A DNA stretch of 64,000 bases from Sphingobacterium athyrii (GCF_003071065.1 NZ_QCXX01000006.1:361878-425877); one strand, 5' to 3'; positions 10,039 to 18,844 are shown, counted from the stretch's first letter. Numbers and translations: made by a program. Notes: generated by a model not told the origin, from the sequence alone.

Positions 10039-10572
10039 TTACTCGACCAGGTCGTACCAATAACATTGGATGTCCCAACGGTCGAAATAAAACTCTTCGG
10101 TGACCTGAAAACCCACTTTTTCCAATACATGCCTTGATCCTTTGTTTTCGGTATGGGTGATGGCATGGAGCTCGAAATGAGTCAGGTGTTCCCGATAATA
10201 CTGCATACAGGCTAATGCCGCCTCAGTGGCATATCCTTTACCCCAGGATTCTACCCTGAAACGATAGCCTAGATCTAGGAATCCGATACGTCCGTTTTCC
10301 AATTCATCAATATATTTAAAACCCGTCCAGCCGATCCATTGGTTGCTTGATTTTTCAATAACTCCCAGTCGGCCAATACCGTATTTTTCATATTGTTGCC
10401 GAATGAGAGCGATCACTTTTTCCATTTCTTCGATGGATTGAACTGGCTCTTTATTGAGGAAGGTATGTACCTCAGCCTGTGAATCCATGGCAAAAAAATA
10501 GTCCTTATCGTCCATGCTTATCGGACGGATGATTAGACGTTCCGTTTCTAATGTTGGTAGGTATTTTTCCAT
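10039..10572 (-). CDS. GNAT acetyltransferase, RimJ/RimL type
   Basis: Acetyl-CoA-dependent N-acetyltransferase; substrate unknown, possibly a protein N-terminus or small amine. 177 residues, full-length GNAT fold. TERLIIRPIS near the N-terminus is the RimJ/RimL start, and SWGKGYATEAALACMQYY (about 119-136) is the acetyl-CoA pyrophosphate loop (motif A). HAITHTENKGSRHVLEKVGF is motif B. It follows the ABC transporter genes by 27 bp on the same strand and may be cotranscribed. Confidence 0.88.
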   Translation of the reverse strand: MEKYLPTLETERLIIRPISMDDKDYFFAMDSQAEVHTFLNKEPVQSIEEMEKVIALIRQQYEKYGIGRLGVIEKSSNQWIGWTGFKYIDELENGRIGFLDLGYRFRVESWGKGYATEAALACMQYYREHLTHFELHAITHTENKGSRHVLEKVGFQVTEEFYFDRWDIQCYWYDLVE

Positions 10573-10599
10573 CTGGTATATTTTAGGTTTTAGTGGCTT

Positions 10600-11277
10600 T
10601 TAAAGCCACAGTTTATCAATATCTTTTTTCAATATTTTCTCTTTCATTTCTTCTTCAAAATTACCGAACTGTTCTTTTTTAACAGTCTTGCTGATCCGAC
10701 CTTCTTCCAAAACCAATATCTCATCACAGGTATCCTTTAGTGTCGAAAATATATGCGATGAGATCAGGATGGTTTTGCCCATTGCTTTAAGACGTAGTAT
10801 GATTTCGGTCAGGATAATACTGCTTTGTAGATCGATTCCGTTAAAAGGTTCATCCAGAATGTAGAAACTGTTGTTCTGGAGCAGAGTCGCTGTCAGTGCC
10901 AGTTTCTTTTTCATCCCCGTGGAATAAGAGCTCGCATACTCTTTTAATGGTAATTCGAAGATATTTCTTTCGCTTAGATGCTGAATACTTTTCCCTCGGG
11001 CATCTGTAAGGAGGTAGATGTATTCTTCACCTGTGAGTTTCGATAAGAAATACGGATCTGATGTCAGGTAACCTAAATGGTTCTTAAGTGGTTGCAGATT
11101 TGCGCTGATCTTTCCCGAAGCTGTTTCCAGCCCTGCTATACAGCGAAATAAGGTTGTTTTTCCAGCCCCGTTTTCGCCTACGATGCCGTAGACTTTTCCG
11201 TCCTCAAAAGTAAAGGAGACCTCATGCAAGACCTGATGCTGCCCAAAGGATTTACTGATATGAATAAGTTCGATCAT
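10600..11277 (-). CDS. ABC transporter ATP-binding protein
   Basis: ATPase of an ABC-2-like exporter. 225 residues. Walker A GENGAGKTT (34-42), signature YSTGMKKKLAL (a variant of LSGGQ, common in export ATPases), Walker B FYILDEPFNGID, and H-loop ISSHIF. Overlaps the permease stop/start by 4 bp (ATGA), so the two are translationally coupled and form one transporter. Substrate unknown. Confidence 0.92.
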   Translation of the reverse strand: MIELIHISKSFGQHQVLHEVSFTFEDGKVYGIVGENGAGKTTLFRCIAGLETASGKISANLQPLKNHLGYLTSDPYFLSKLTGEEYIYLLTDARGKSIQHLSERNIFELPLKEYASSYSTGMKKKLALTATLLQNNSFYILDEPFNGIDLQSSIILTEIILRLKAMGKTILISSHIFSTLKDTCDEILVLEEGRISKTVKKEQFGNFEEEMKEKILKKDIDKLWL

Positions 11278-12188
11278 AAATAGTTCTTTAGATTTTTGAG
11301 GGCTTTAAAGTAATAGAAAGGTAATAATGCCAATATCAATGGATAGAAGCTGAAACATAATACCAGCGCAAAAACCTCCGGAAAATTGATCTCTCGTGGA
11401 TAAGCGACATATTTTAAGGTAATGGCAAAAGGGAGTAGGAATAGTATACCGCCCAAAACAATTAGTGCATTAAACCATTCTGATGAAAAAATAAAGGCGT
11501 ATGTCAGTAGGAGCGGAAAGGCAAATAAAAGGCATTGCAGTATTCCATGCCTAAATTTCCGCAGCAGAAATCTGGCCGGTGACTCTCGGCTGTTCCAAAG
11601 ATAAAATATAGGTTCCGGTAATTGATAGTAGAATACAGCGGTAAGTGCAATACCAGCGATACAAAATAGAACGAGGTTAGGGTTCATTACATAGAAGCCG
11701 ATTGCTCCGAGTATATACAGAATGAAAATTAGCAGGTAACTCCTTCGGAATCCAATAATAAATTCAAATGGTTTCTTTGTAAACGGAGTTGGGATAGATT
11801 TACCAAAAGCTTTAAAGATCAAAAAAGCAAATACAAGAGCTAGTGCAATGAGCGCCGCGCCATATAGCCATAGCCCTAGAAATAGAAAAATAGCCATGGT
11901 CGGTAAAATCACGAATCCATTTTCCACTAGCCTGATCGTATAAAAATTTTTTTTACTAAAGGTATTTTTAAGAAAATCGTTCCTGTTTTTTTCGGTCAGG
12001 AGAAAGAGTAACTGAAAATTGCTAAGCAGCAGGGCATAGCTTCCAAAAACAGGATACTGGAGCAGAAGGTAATAGGCAAGATAACTGGTTCCAATAAACA
12101 AAAGTGGTGCAACCACAATCGGAAGGCCGGTCGCCTTAAAATGGCGTGTCAACAATTTATATTGAAGCTTTAAATAATTGTTTATCAT
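11274..12188 (-). CDS. ABC transporter permease-like integral membrane protein
   Basis: 304 residues with about eight hydrophobic segments and basic cytoplasmic loops, no signal peptide. Coupled by a 4-bp overlap to the ATPase gene, so it is most likely the membrane subunit of that exporter. I recognise no finer family. Cargo unknown. Confidence 0.75.
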   Translation of the reverse strand: MINNYLKLQYKLLTRHFKATGLPIVVAPLLFIGTSYLAYYLLLQYPVFGSYALLLSNFQLLFLLTEKNRNDFLKNTFSKKNFYTIRLVENGFVILPTMAIFLFLGLWLYGAALIALALVFAFLIFKAFGKSIPTPFTKKPFEFIIGFRRSYLLIFILYILGAIGFYVMNPNLVLFCIAGIALTAVFYYQLPEPIFYLWNSRESPARFLLRKFRHGILQCLLFAFPLLLTYAFIFSSEWFNALIVLGGILFLLPFAITLKYVAYPREINFPEVFALVLCFSFYPLILALLPFYYFKALKNLKNYL

Positions 12189-12290
12189 TTGCTATCTGTT
12201 TATAAATAGTCATACAAGCGATGCTATCGTGAGCTTGTTAGTCCGCCGTTAGCGTACTTAAATTTAATGACTCCAATCGAATAGCTAAAA

Positions 12291-13475
12291 CTAAGATTTT
12301 CTTTGCCAATTTAGCATATAGAGTAAAGCGATCACTAGTACGACGGCATTTGCATACATAATTTGCGGAATGCGGAAAATGACATCGGCATAATATAATC
12401 CAGCGAGAAGTGCTCCAAGGCCAATTCCCGCTTCGAGCGAAATATACATGGTCGCGACCGCTTTGCCCCGATGTTCGGGGATACTTAGATCAATAGTCCA
12501 GGCGTTAACTGCGGGGGATAATATACCCGTGCCAATACCGTAGATGCTCGCTCCAATCATCATACCGATAAAGCTATCCCCAAAACCAATCACCACCAAA
12601 GCAACGGCAATAATCACTATGCCTGTAATAATAACTTTCGGCCTCCCATAGCGATCGGAAACCTTTCCCGAAACAAAACGTATCATGACGGATGCGATTG
12701 TAAATGCCAGAAAGAAAAGGCCTTTATTTCTTAATCCTAGATGTTCACTCCAATCTGGAATAAGGGTCAGGATCACACCGTACGCCGTATAGGATAGAAA
12801 GGTAACTATTCCAGCAGGGAGTGCGCGCCATTCAATAATGTCTTTTCGGTTTATTTTGAGCATGGAAAGGTTAAATTTCTCCTTTTTAACCAAGGTTTCC
12901 TTCATATTGATGACGATGAGGATTGATAACAATGCCATGAAAGACGAGGAGTAGAACATGACATTAATCCCAAAAGCGTCAAAAATAGCGCTTCCTATTG
13001 CTGGGCCTACTGCAGTGCCGACACTGAATGCAAGACCGTGCATTCCCAAGGCTTCGCCCCATCTTTTTTGAGGAACAAGATCCGCAACATAAGCTGAGGT
13101 GGATGTAGGTTTAAAACCGGTGGAGAAACCGTGTATCAGCCGAAGAAACAGAAAGCCCGCGACGGAAGTTAAGATCGGATAAAGAAAACCACAGATAAAA
13201 CAGACGATGGATCCGATGGCCATAACGGGTACACGGCCCCAGCGATCGGTCAGCTTACCACTGAAAGGTCGTGAAATTCCGGCAGTCAATGTAAATAGTG
13301 CGATGATCAGACCCTTATATTCAGCCCCGCCCAGGCTACTCAGGTAATTAGGTAGCTCGGGAATAATCATATTGAAACTAGACGAGAATAGGAGTGAGCT
13401 CAGGCAAAGTAAAATAAATTGAAGCGTGTAGATGGATTTCTGTTCAGATGGCATTTTAAAAAAATTATCGTGCAT
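12291..13475 (-). CDS. Major facilitator superfamily transporter
   Basis: Secondary transporter of the drug/metabolite efflux kind. 394 residues and 12 hydrophobic segments. The loop 2-3 signature appears as GKLTDRWGRVPVMAIG (about 74-89) and again in the second half as GKVSDRYGRPKVIITG, the duplicated MFS motif A. An alternative start at the second Met (MPSEQKS) would remove seven residues. Single-gene unit with its own upstream -7 element. Substrate unknown. Confidence 0.92.
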   Translation of the reverse strand: MHDNFFKMPSEQKSIYTLQFILLCLSSLLFSSSFNMIIPELPNYLSSLGGAEYKGLIIALFTLTAGISRPFSGKLTDRWGRVPVMAIGSIVCFICGFLYPILTSVAGFLFLRLIHGFSTGFKPTSTSAYVADLVPQKRWGEALGMHGLAFSVGTAVGPAIGSAIFDAFGINVMFYSSSFMALLSILIVINMKETLVKKEKFNLSMLKINRKDIIEWRALPAGIVTFLSYTAYGVILTLIPDWSEHLGLRNKGLFFLAFTIASVMIRFVSGKVSDRYGRPKVIITGIVIIAVALVVIGFGDSFIGMMIGASIYGIGTGILSPAVNAWTIDLSIPEHRGKAVATMYISLEAGIGLGALLAGLYYADVIFRIPQIMYANAVVLVIALLYMLNWQRKS

Positions 13476-13534
13476 GAATAATTCCTCAAGTATGCGGTAC
13501 CGTGGATGATACCTGTACTTTTTGAAGTGTAGGT

Positions 13535-13542
13535 CAAATGTA
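13535..13542 (-). promoter_or_regulatory. -7 element (TACATTTG) of the MFS gene
   Basis: On the minus strand TACATTTG matches TAnnTTTG and lies about 60 nt before the MFS start codon. Confidence 0.5.
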
Positions 13543-13654
13543 CAGCTTTTGAAACGATTAAACTTTTTCTTTTGTTCGAAATTTTCGAAAAATCTTCCAA
13601 TTATGACATCACATTGGGTACATCAACGGATATCATCTGCGGTTGAACGTCCAT

Positions 13655-14404
13655 TTAGATCAGCCGCTGCCGGGCGATCTCGCTACAGAATATCGTTGTT
13701 GCTACGGCAACATTCAGCGATTCCGCTTGGCCGATGCGGGGTATGGTCACTGCCTGATCTATTAAAGTTATTACTTCTGTACTGATACCGTTGCCTTCAT
13801 TTCCCATGACAATCAATCCTTCTGTACTCCATTCGGTCTGGTAAATGGATTGCCCATGAAGTAGTGCGCCATAGACCGGTAGGTCTGTTGAAGAAATAAA
13901 TTCATGCAGATCCACATAATGTACCTGTATCCTTGCCAATGAGCCCATTGTCGCCTGCACAACTTTCGGATTATAGGCATCTACCGTGCCAATGGAGCAA
14001 ATGATATGTTTGATCCCAAACCATTCGGCTGTGCGAATGATGGTACCCAAATTACCGGGATCCTGTACATCATCCAAAACGATGTTGTAGCAATTTCTTA
14101 AATCACTTACTTCAATCTGTTGTTGTTTTGGGAGCTTGACCAGAGCAAGGATGCCTTGCGGAGATTTTAGTGTACTAATCTTTTGAAATTCAGCCCCCGT
14201 CAGTTCATGGGATTTTATATTATGCGAGATTTTACCCACTTTTGTGTTTGCGTCGTCTGTATAGAAAAGGGAATCAACCCGGTAACTCGATGAGATAAAT
14301 TCCTTGACGGATTTTATGCCCTCAACGATAAATAAGCCATGTTGTTTTCTATACTTTTTGTTTTGTAGAGACGTTATTAGACTGATTTGCGCTTTTGACA
14401 ACAT
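13655..14404 (-). CDS. SpoU/TrmH-family RNA 2'-O-methyltransferase
   Basis: Transfers methyl from SAM to a ribose 2'-OH of rRNA or tRNA. 249 residues: N-terminal SpoU substrate-binding domain (HGLFIVEGIKSVKEF near 21-35), then the SPOUT knot with motif 1 DPGNLGTIIRTAEWFGI, motif 2 VMGNEGNGIS and motif 3 IPRIGQAESLNVAVA. This arrangement is RlmB/TrmH-like; the modified nucleotide is not deducible. Divergent from the Omp85-like gene, with start codons 8 bp apart. Confidence 0.93.
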   Translation of the reverse strand: MLSKAQISLITSLQNKKYRKQHGLFIVEGIKSVKEFISSSYRVDSLFYTDDANTKVGKISHNIKSHELTGAEFQKISTLKSPQGILALVKLPKQQQIEVSDLRNCYNIVLDDVQDPGNLGTIIRTAEWFGIKHIICSIGTVDAYNPKVVQATMGSLARIQVHYVDLHEFISSTDLPVYGALLHGQSIYQTEWSTEGLIVMGNEGNGISTEVITLIDQAVTIPRIGQAESLNVAVATTIFCSEIARQRLI

Positions 14405-14412
14405 TTTTATTG

Positions 14413-16764
14413 ATGATTAAGTACCCTCGTTTTATCGGATTTGCAAGTATAATGCTTTTGACGCTATTTTTTGCATCTTGCCGATCTTCAAAATATATAG
14501 ATGACGACCAAGCCTTGGTTACAAAAGTACAGATTTCTGGAGTTTCACCAGCACTGAAAGAGTCTTCCGAGACCTATATCTCCAATCAGATCAGACCTAA
14601 TTCGCGGGTAAACCTATTTATTTATAATACCTTCAATACAAAAAAAGGTCGCTATAAGACCAAGAAGATCAGAAATGTTGGTGAGCCACCACATTTGTTG
14701 GACTCGGCAATGGTCGACTTGTCGGCCAATCAAATCAGACGTTTTCTATTTACGAAGGGATATTTTAACGCCAAGGTCAGTCCCGAGATTAAGGTTGAAA
14801 AAAAGAGGGCACATATCGATTTTAGGGTAGATGAAGGAAATGCGTATCAAATCAGGAATATTGAGCGTAAATATGAAGATGGCGATGCAAAATGGTTATT
14901 TGATCGGGATATTCTGCCAAAAACTAAAGTCAAACCCAATACGCAATACGATGCGGCTAAATTGTTGGATGAACGCGAAAAATTATATGTTGTCATGCGC
15001 AACAATGGCTATTACGATTATTTGCGGCAATATATGCGTGTGGGTATTGACTCTACGCTGAACGGTGATCAGATCGATTTAAAAATAACTATTGAAAACC
15101 CGAGTGATTCAACGATACATAAAAAGTATCAAATTGACAGTGTATATATGACTGTTAGGAATTATGGGGCAATATCAAAGAAACCACCCCGCCGCATAAC
15201 TGACTCTTCAAAACGACTTCTTTTTGTGGATGAGACCAATAGCTTTCGCTGGAAACCTTTGGAGCGATATATGTATTTGCGATCCGGTCATTATTATTCC
15301 TTGGCCGAAGAAAATAAATCTTATGATCGGCTATATGAGATGAACGGTTTTCGGTCGGTGAAAATACAGTTTGTAAAAAAAGATTCCAATAAACTTGATG
15401 TACATTATGACTTTGTTCCAAGACCGCGTATGGGCAACCAGATTGAAGGGGAGTACACTTTTAGTTCGGGGATGAGCGGTTTTAATATTGGAAATACGTT
15501 TTCACAACGTAATATTTTTGGCGGTTCGGAGCAATTGGAAGTGAAGCTGCGGTACGGGGTGTTGTTTGATCCACGTTTGTCGGGCGGGCTTTCCAGCAAG
15601 ATATTTAACAATGATTTTCAGGCGGGTGTGAATTTGGTGATTCCACGCCTCATGGTGCCGTTCAATATTAATCCGGGGGGAAAATATGGTTTACCCAAAA
15701 CAACCTATTCCATGACTCTTCAGTTATTTGATCAGGATCGGACTTACTCCAACCGCTATTTTACAACTTCACTGAATTATTCCTGGTATGAAACAGAGAA
15801 TAAGTATCACAGTTTTACTCCGATCGTATTGGAATATCGGGACGGAAGATTGGACTCGAATTTTCGGAAAAACCTTGAACAGGGCGGATATCAGCTGTAT
15901 GTACGTAGCAATGACCGTCAATATTTTGGACTGGGTACCCAATATACCTTTATGCTGAATGGCAAGAAGCTGACCAGCAAAGAAGATTTTCAATATTTCC
16001 GTGGTACGGTGGATGTCAGCGGAAATGTCTTGGATCTGATCAGTAGTCTGGCCAAATTACCGGCGAATGCCGATGGTGAGAAAAAAATATTTGGAGTGCC
16101 ATTCTTGCAGTATGCGAAAACGGAGCTTGATTATCGTTTGTATCGGAATCTTGGAGGAAACAGACAATTTGTTTTCCGATTTAATCCGGGGATAGCCATA
16201 CCGTATGGGAACAATTCGAAGTTGTTGATATTTGAAAAGAGCTTTTACAGCGGTGGAATGAATGGTATCCGGGCGTGGCAGGCGCGCACACTGGGGCCAG
16301 GCGCCTATAATCGACAAAGCCTAAGTGAGGACCTGCGTCTGAATTTGCGCAACTTGGATCAACTTGGCGAAATTAAATTGGAGGCAAATGCCGAATATAG
16401 GTTCCGCATCTTAAATAATTTTCTAGGGGCCAAAATGAACGGAGCCACCTTTGTTGATATGGGGAACGTTTGGCGGCTTAAAAAAGATGATGAATTAAAT
16501 CCCGGCGGTGAATTTAAATTCAATAAGTTTTTGGGGCAGGTAGCTATTGGTACAGGGTTTGGACTGCGTTTTGATTCAGATTACTTTGTGATCCGCCTGG
16601 ACGCAGGACTAAAGGTTAAAGATCCGCAGTTTTCGGGTAGCAACCAATGGGTAATCAAGCATTTCTTTGACTCAAAAGAGTTTAAGCAGCAATATTATGA
16701 CAGTCATAGGCCCGATCGGTATAATTTTATCCAGTACAATTTTGGGATCGGTATGCCGTTCTAG
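14413..16764 (+). CDS. Omp85/TamA-BamA-like outer membrane assembly protein, lipoprotein-type N-terminus
   Basis: Outer membrane protein of the BamA/TamA family that helps insert or export other proteins. The ATG at 14413 is preferred over an upstream TTG, which would overlap the divergent gene; this gives 783 residues. Signal with a lipobox-like LTLFFASC near residue 23, so it may be lipidated. POTRA-like region about 35-330, then a 16-strand-type beta barrel ending in the outer membrane C-terminal phenylalanine (GIGMPF). FYSGGMNGIRAWQARTLGPG near 615 resembles the conserved barrel L6 segment (VRGY/F-like). Bacteroidota carry several such lipid-anchored TamA/TamL forms; partner proteins are not nearby. 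Confidence 0.88.
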   Translation: MIKYPRFIGFASIMLLTLFFASCRSSKYIDDDQALVTKVQISGVSPALKESSETYISNQIRPNSRVNLFIYNTFNTKKGRYKTKKIRNVGEPPHLLDSAMVDLSANQIRRFLFTKGYFNAKVSPEIKVEKKRAHIDFRVDEGNAYQIRNIERKYEDGDAKWLFDRDILPKTKVKPNTQYDAAKLLDEREKLYVVMRNNGYYDYLRQYMRVGIDSTLNGDQIDLKITIENPSDSTIHKKYQIDSVYMTVRNYGAISKKPPRRITDSSKRLLFVDETNSFRWKPLERYMYLRSGHYYSLAEENKSYDRLYEMNGFRSVKIQFVKKDSNKLDVHYDFVPRPRMGNQIEGEYTFSSGMSGFNIGNTFSQRNIFGGSEQLEVKLRYGVLFDPRLSGGLSSKIFNNDFQAGVNLVIPRLMVPFNINPGGKYGLPKTTYSMTLQLFDQDRTYSNRYFTTSLNYSWYETENKYHSFTPIVLEYRDGRLDSNFRKNLEQGGYQLYVRSNDRQYFGLGTQYTFMLNGKKLTSKEDFQYFRGTVDVSGNVLDLISSLAKLPANADGEKKIFGVPFLQYAKTELDYRLYRNLGGNRQFVFRFNPGIAIPYGNNSKLLIFEKSFYSGGMNGIRAWQARTLGPGAYNRQSLSEDLRLNLRNLDQLGEIKLEANAEYRFRILNNFLGAKMNGATFVDMGNVWRLKKDDELNPGGEFKFNKFLGQVAIGTGFGLRFDSDYFVIRLDAGLKVKDPQFSGSNQWVIKHFFDSKEFKQQYYDSHRPDRYNFIQYNFGIGMPF

Positions 16765-16830
16765 TGCGTGCTAATTTTTATAAATAGCTCAGTAAGCTGG
16801 ATAATGACTTTGCTGTACTGCTATTGCATG

Positions 16831-17358
16831 CTAGCCCAACAGATTCTTTAGACTGGAGAAAATTGACTCAACGATCTTGCTTAAATCTAATCCCTGTGAA
16901 TGATTGAATATAAAGAAAACAATTGCCAGCGCAATGGCTGTCATAATCACTTTTTTGAACATATAGGCGATACCCAATACAACGGCAGGGATGATCAAAA
17001 ACATCAGTCCGCTGATGGCAAAGGGAGAAAGTCCATTATCTGTCTTGTAGATATAAAACAGGCGACCTTTGGATTTCTCCTGGTTTTTGTGACTAAAAAA
17101 TACAAAAGTAGATGATTCGATTTTTTGAGCCGGCACCGCTACGCCCTCGTGAAATTGGAGCGCCTGAGAGAAACCGTTAATGGTAAATAGGTAGTTCCCA
17201 TTGATAGTCTCATTGGTATTGCCTATTGAATCCAAAGCGACGACCGCAAGTTTTCCGTTTTTGGAAAGATTCTCTTTTATGACAAAGTCTTGGATATTCT
17301 GCTCCTGAGCACCTGCCCAGAAAGGTATCAGTAATAGAAAAAATATAAGCTTTTTCAT
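16831..17358 (-). CDS. Exported/membrane protein of unknown function
   Basis: 175 residues. Signal peptide 1-17 (ends WAGAQ), a beta-rich periplasmic part to about 110, then two adjacent hydrophobic segments (about 115-150) and an amphipathic C-terminus. I do not recognise the family. Converges with the Omp85-like gene with a 66-bp gap and is followed upstream by AT-rich sequence. Could modulate the neighbouring outer membrane protein, but only position suggests it. Confidence 0.7.
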   Translation of the reverse strand: MKKLIFFLLLIPFWAGAQEQNIQDFVIKENLSKNGKLAVVALDSIGNTNETINGNYLFTINGFSQALQFHEGVAVPAQKIESSTFVFFSHKNQEKSKGRLFYIYKTDNGLSPFAISGLMFLIIPAVVLGIAYMFKKVIMTAIALAIVFFIFNHSQGLDLSKIVESIFSSLKNLLG

Positions 17359-17653
17359 CTTATTATAAGCGTTTAATTTTAGCCCATTTGTAGCAAGAGA
17401 TTTGACTTATTTGCTTATATTCCTTTCTACAAGCCAAGGCAAATTCATGTTGGCGATGTCGCAATAGATCTCGTCGAAATGAGCATGCAATTTTAGGAAT
17501 TTTAATCTTCTTTTGGAAATCTTAAATTATTTGGGGGATTATTCTAATCGAAAACTTTCTCTTTTTCTTCTCAGATCTTATGGTTAATTTTTTCCATCAA
17601 GCGAAGCTTGGGTTCTTCTGTTTGTTTTTTTGTGTATTAGCAATATGCCGAAA

Positions 17654-18331
17654 TTAATCTTCCTTGTTAGATTCTTTATTTTCATTCTGTCCCCAAATCA
17701 AGATGTTAGCAATATTATTTACCTTAAATTCCGCTGCTAGACTCTCTAATTTTTCGGAGAAAAAATGTAACTGATTTAATAAGATTAGCAATGCTTTTTT
17801 TATGGTTTGGTAGTCAAGTTCGATTTTATTTTTTGAAAAATATGGAAAGAAAGGTTCGTCTTTATCGTCGCAGAAAATGATAATCCTGTCTTGATTTTTG
17901 GTGATTCGGGGTGAGGGGTGGCACTCCAATAGTGAAAAATCTTCGAAATTTTCATTTAGTATTCTTTTCCATTGTTGGATTTCTTCTAAGAGGCCACAGC
18001 ATTGTGGATACAATTCGATCTGTCCATTAATGGAAATTGCGTACCCACCAAATAGTGTGCAAGAGTCTTTTATGGGCATGTCTCCAATATGTAGTTTGAT
18101 GATTGTTCTTAAATCCTCAATCTTAATGTCAAAAAGTCTATATTGATAAATTCCTGTTGTGATTGGACGGGGGATATCAATATAGTTTTTCCTTAATTCA
18201 ATTTCTTGATATAGATCCCATTCTGTCGTATTCGTAAAGGAAGTTCCTGCAGGTACTATATTGCTTTGTGCTCCCTTTATGGTAGGAAGTTCAATAAGTG
18301 GTATAAAATCTATTTTGTCCATTAACTTCAT
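17654..18331 (-). CDS. Hypothetical protein (orphan, possibly immunity-like)
   Basis: 225 residues, soluble, no signal peptide, acidic with an extended Lys/Asp/Glu/Asn tail. Alternating hydrophobic pattern and a CC pair (YPQCCGLLEE) are the only notable features. AT-rich like other accessory genes here. I do not recognise it. Size, acidity and its location among orphan SUKH-like and broken genes resemble polymorphic-toxin immunity proteins, but no toxin gene is adjacent. It sits directly downstream of the Y-RNA cluster, separated by a strong hairpin. Confidence 0.65.
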   Translation of the reverse strand: MKLMDKIDFIPLIELPTIKGAQSNIVPAGTSFTNTTEWDLYQEIELRKNYIDIPRPITTGIYQYRLFDIKIEDLRTIIKLHIGDMPIKDSCTLFGGYAISINGQIELYPQCCGLLEEIQQWKRILNENFEDFSLLECHPSPRITKNQDRIIIFCDDKDEPFFPYFSKNKIELDYQTIKKALLILLNQLHFFSEKLESLAAEFKVNNIANILIWGQNENKESNKED

Positions 18332-18379
18332 TCGTGTTGAATCTCATATATCCAGTCTTTTGGGAGGACTTGCCATCAA

Positions 18380-18409
18380 AAGTACAATGTAAGAGAATAC
18401 ATTGTACTT
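18380..18409 (-). terminator. Terminator of the Y-RNA cluster
   Basis: Perfect 12-bp inverted repeat AAGTACAATGTA with 6-nt loop, followed by TTTT on the minus strand, just past the third RNA unit and before the next gene. Confidence 0.75.
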
Positions 18410-18427
18410 GACAAATTTCTAGTTTAA

Positions 18428-18564
18428 AAAACAGAAGCAAAAAGCAACAATAGTGGGGGCTAGCCATTGCCGGATTCGAACCGGATAATCTTGTTGATTT
18501 TACAACTTCATTATTCCTCCCCTTCATGGTGACGAAGTAACTATCGTTTACGGCATTCTGTTTA
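18428..18564 (-). ncRNA. Y-RNA-like RNA, unit C (degenerate tRNA-like domain)
   Basis: Third RNA unit after the Ro60 gene. Outer stem: AACAGAA (18556-18562) with TTCTGTT (18430-18436), 7 bp perfect. After an internal loop, inner stem CGATAGT (18540-18546) with ACTATTG (18448-18454), 7 bp with one wobble. The 5' strand contains the shared TGCCGTA...GTTACTTCG element found in all three units. Inside lies a T-arm-like hairpin CCGG-TTCGAAT-CCGG (18470-18484) and an anticodon-arm-like hairpin GTTG...CAAC. A canonical D-arm is not visible. Ends are estimated from the outer stem. The paired ends, with a tRNA-like module inside, follow the plan of bacterial Y RNAs. Confidence 0.68.
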
Positions 18565-18566
18565 GC

Positions 18567-18697
18567 ATCAAAAAGGCAACTGACGAAAAGAGTCTTTTCC
18601 GACGTTTTCGATATCGTCTATCTAGAACTGATCGGAAGCAGGATTTGAACCTGCCATTGGACCGAAGTAACTCTTTTCTACGGCACTTATCCAATTT
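18567..18697 (-). ncRNA. Y-RNA-like RNA, unit B
   Basis: Second RNA unit. Inner Ro-type stem GAAAAGAGT (18670-18678) with ACTCTTTTC (18585-18593), 9 bp perfect. The internal loop flanks are TGCCGTA on the 5' side and GTCAGTTGC on the 3' side, nearly the same as in unit A. Inside: a perfect T-arm GCAGG-TTCAAAT-CCTGC (18638-18654), followed by an acceptor-like helix TTCCGA/TCGGAA (18597-18637) that encloses a 29-nt insert containing the palindrome CGATATCG in place of a D-arm. The outer stem is weak (about AAG/CTT plus A-T pairs), so the ends are approximate. Probably a structural variant of unit A. Confidence 0.72.
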
Positions 18698-18702
18698 TAT
18701 CA

Positions 18703-18844
18703 TAAAGCAAGGTAACTAACGAAAAGAGACTGTTTTTCCTGCTCTACCAACTGAGCTACTCTAAATACCTATAGAGACAGGACTCGAACCTGTGACACGG
18801 GCAACTCAAATGCGAAGTAACTCTCTTCTACGACACTTGCTTAT
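18703..18844 (-). ncRNA. Y-RNA-like RNA, unit A, with circularly permuted tRNA-like domain
   Basis: First RNA unit after the Ro60 gene. Outer stem AAGCAAG (18836-18842) with CTTGCTT (18705-18711), 7 bp perfect; inner stem AAGAGA with TCTCTT (18822-18827/18724-18729). Inside, in order: a perfect T-arm ACAGG-TTCGAGT-CCTGT (18777-18793), acceptor 3' strand CTCTATA, a GGTA loop, acceptor 5' strand TTTAGAG (one mismatch), T8-A9-like TA, and a canonical D-arm GCTC-AGTTGGTA-GAGC (18741-18756). This is tRNA order opened in the anticodon region and closed at the acceptor end. No CCA and no anticodon loop, so it is not a functional tRNA gene. Known bacterial Y RNAs combine a Ro-binding stem with a tRNA-like domain, which fits. 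Confidence 0.8.

Noticed and set aside
14395..14412. TTG start for the Omp85-like gene
   Set aside because: It would overlap the divergent methyltransferase start; the ATG at 14413 gives a clean signal sequence.
18291..18527. 78-codon ORF across the Y-RNA region
   Set aside because: It runs through the RNA units and a hairpin terminator and has no protein-like pattern; the RNA structure explains the DNA better.
18741..18793. Ordinary tRNA gene
   Set aside because: D-arm and T-arm are present but in permuted order, with no anticodon loop and no CCA; not a functional tRNA.
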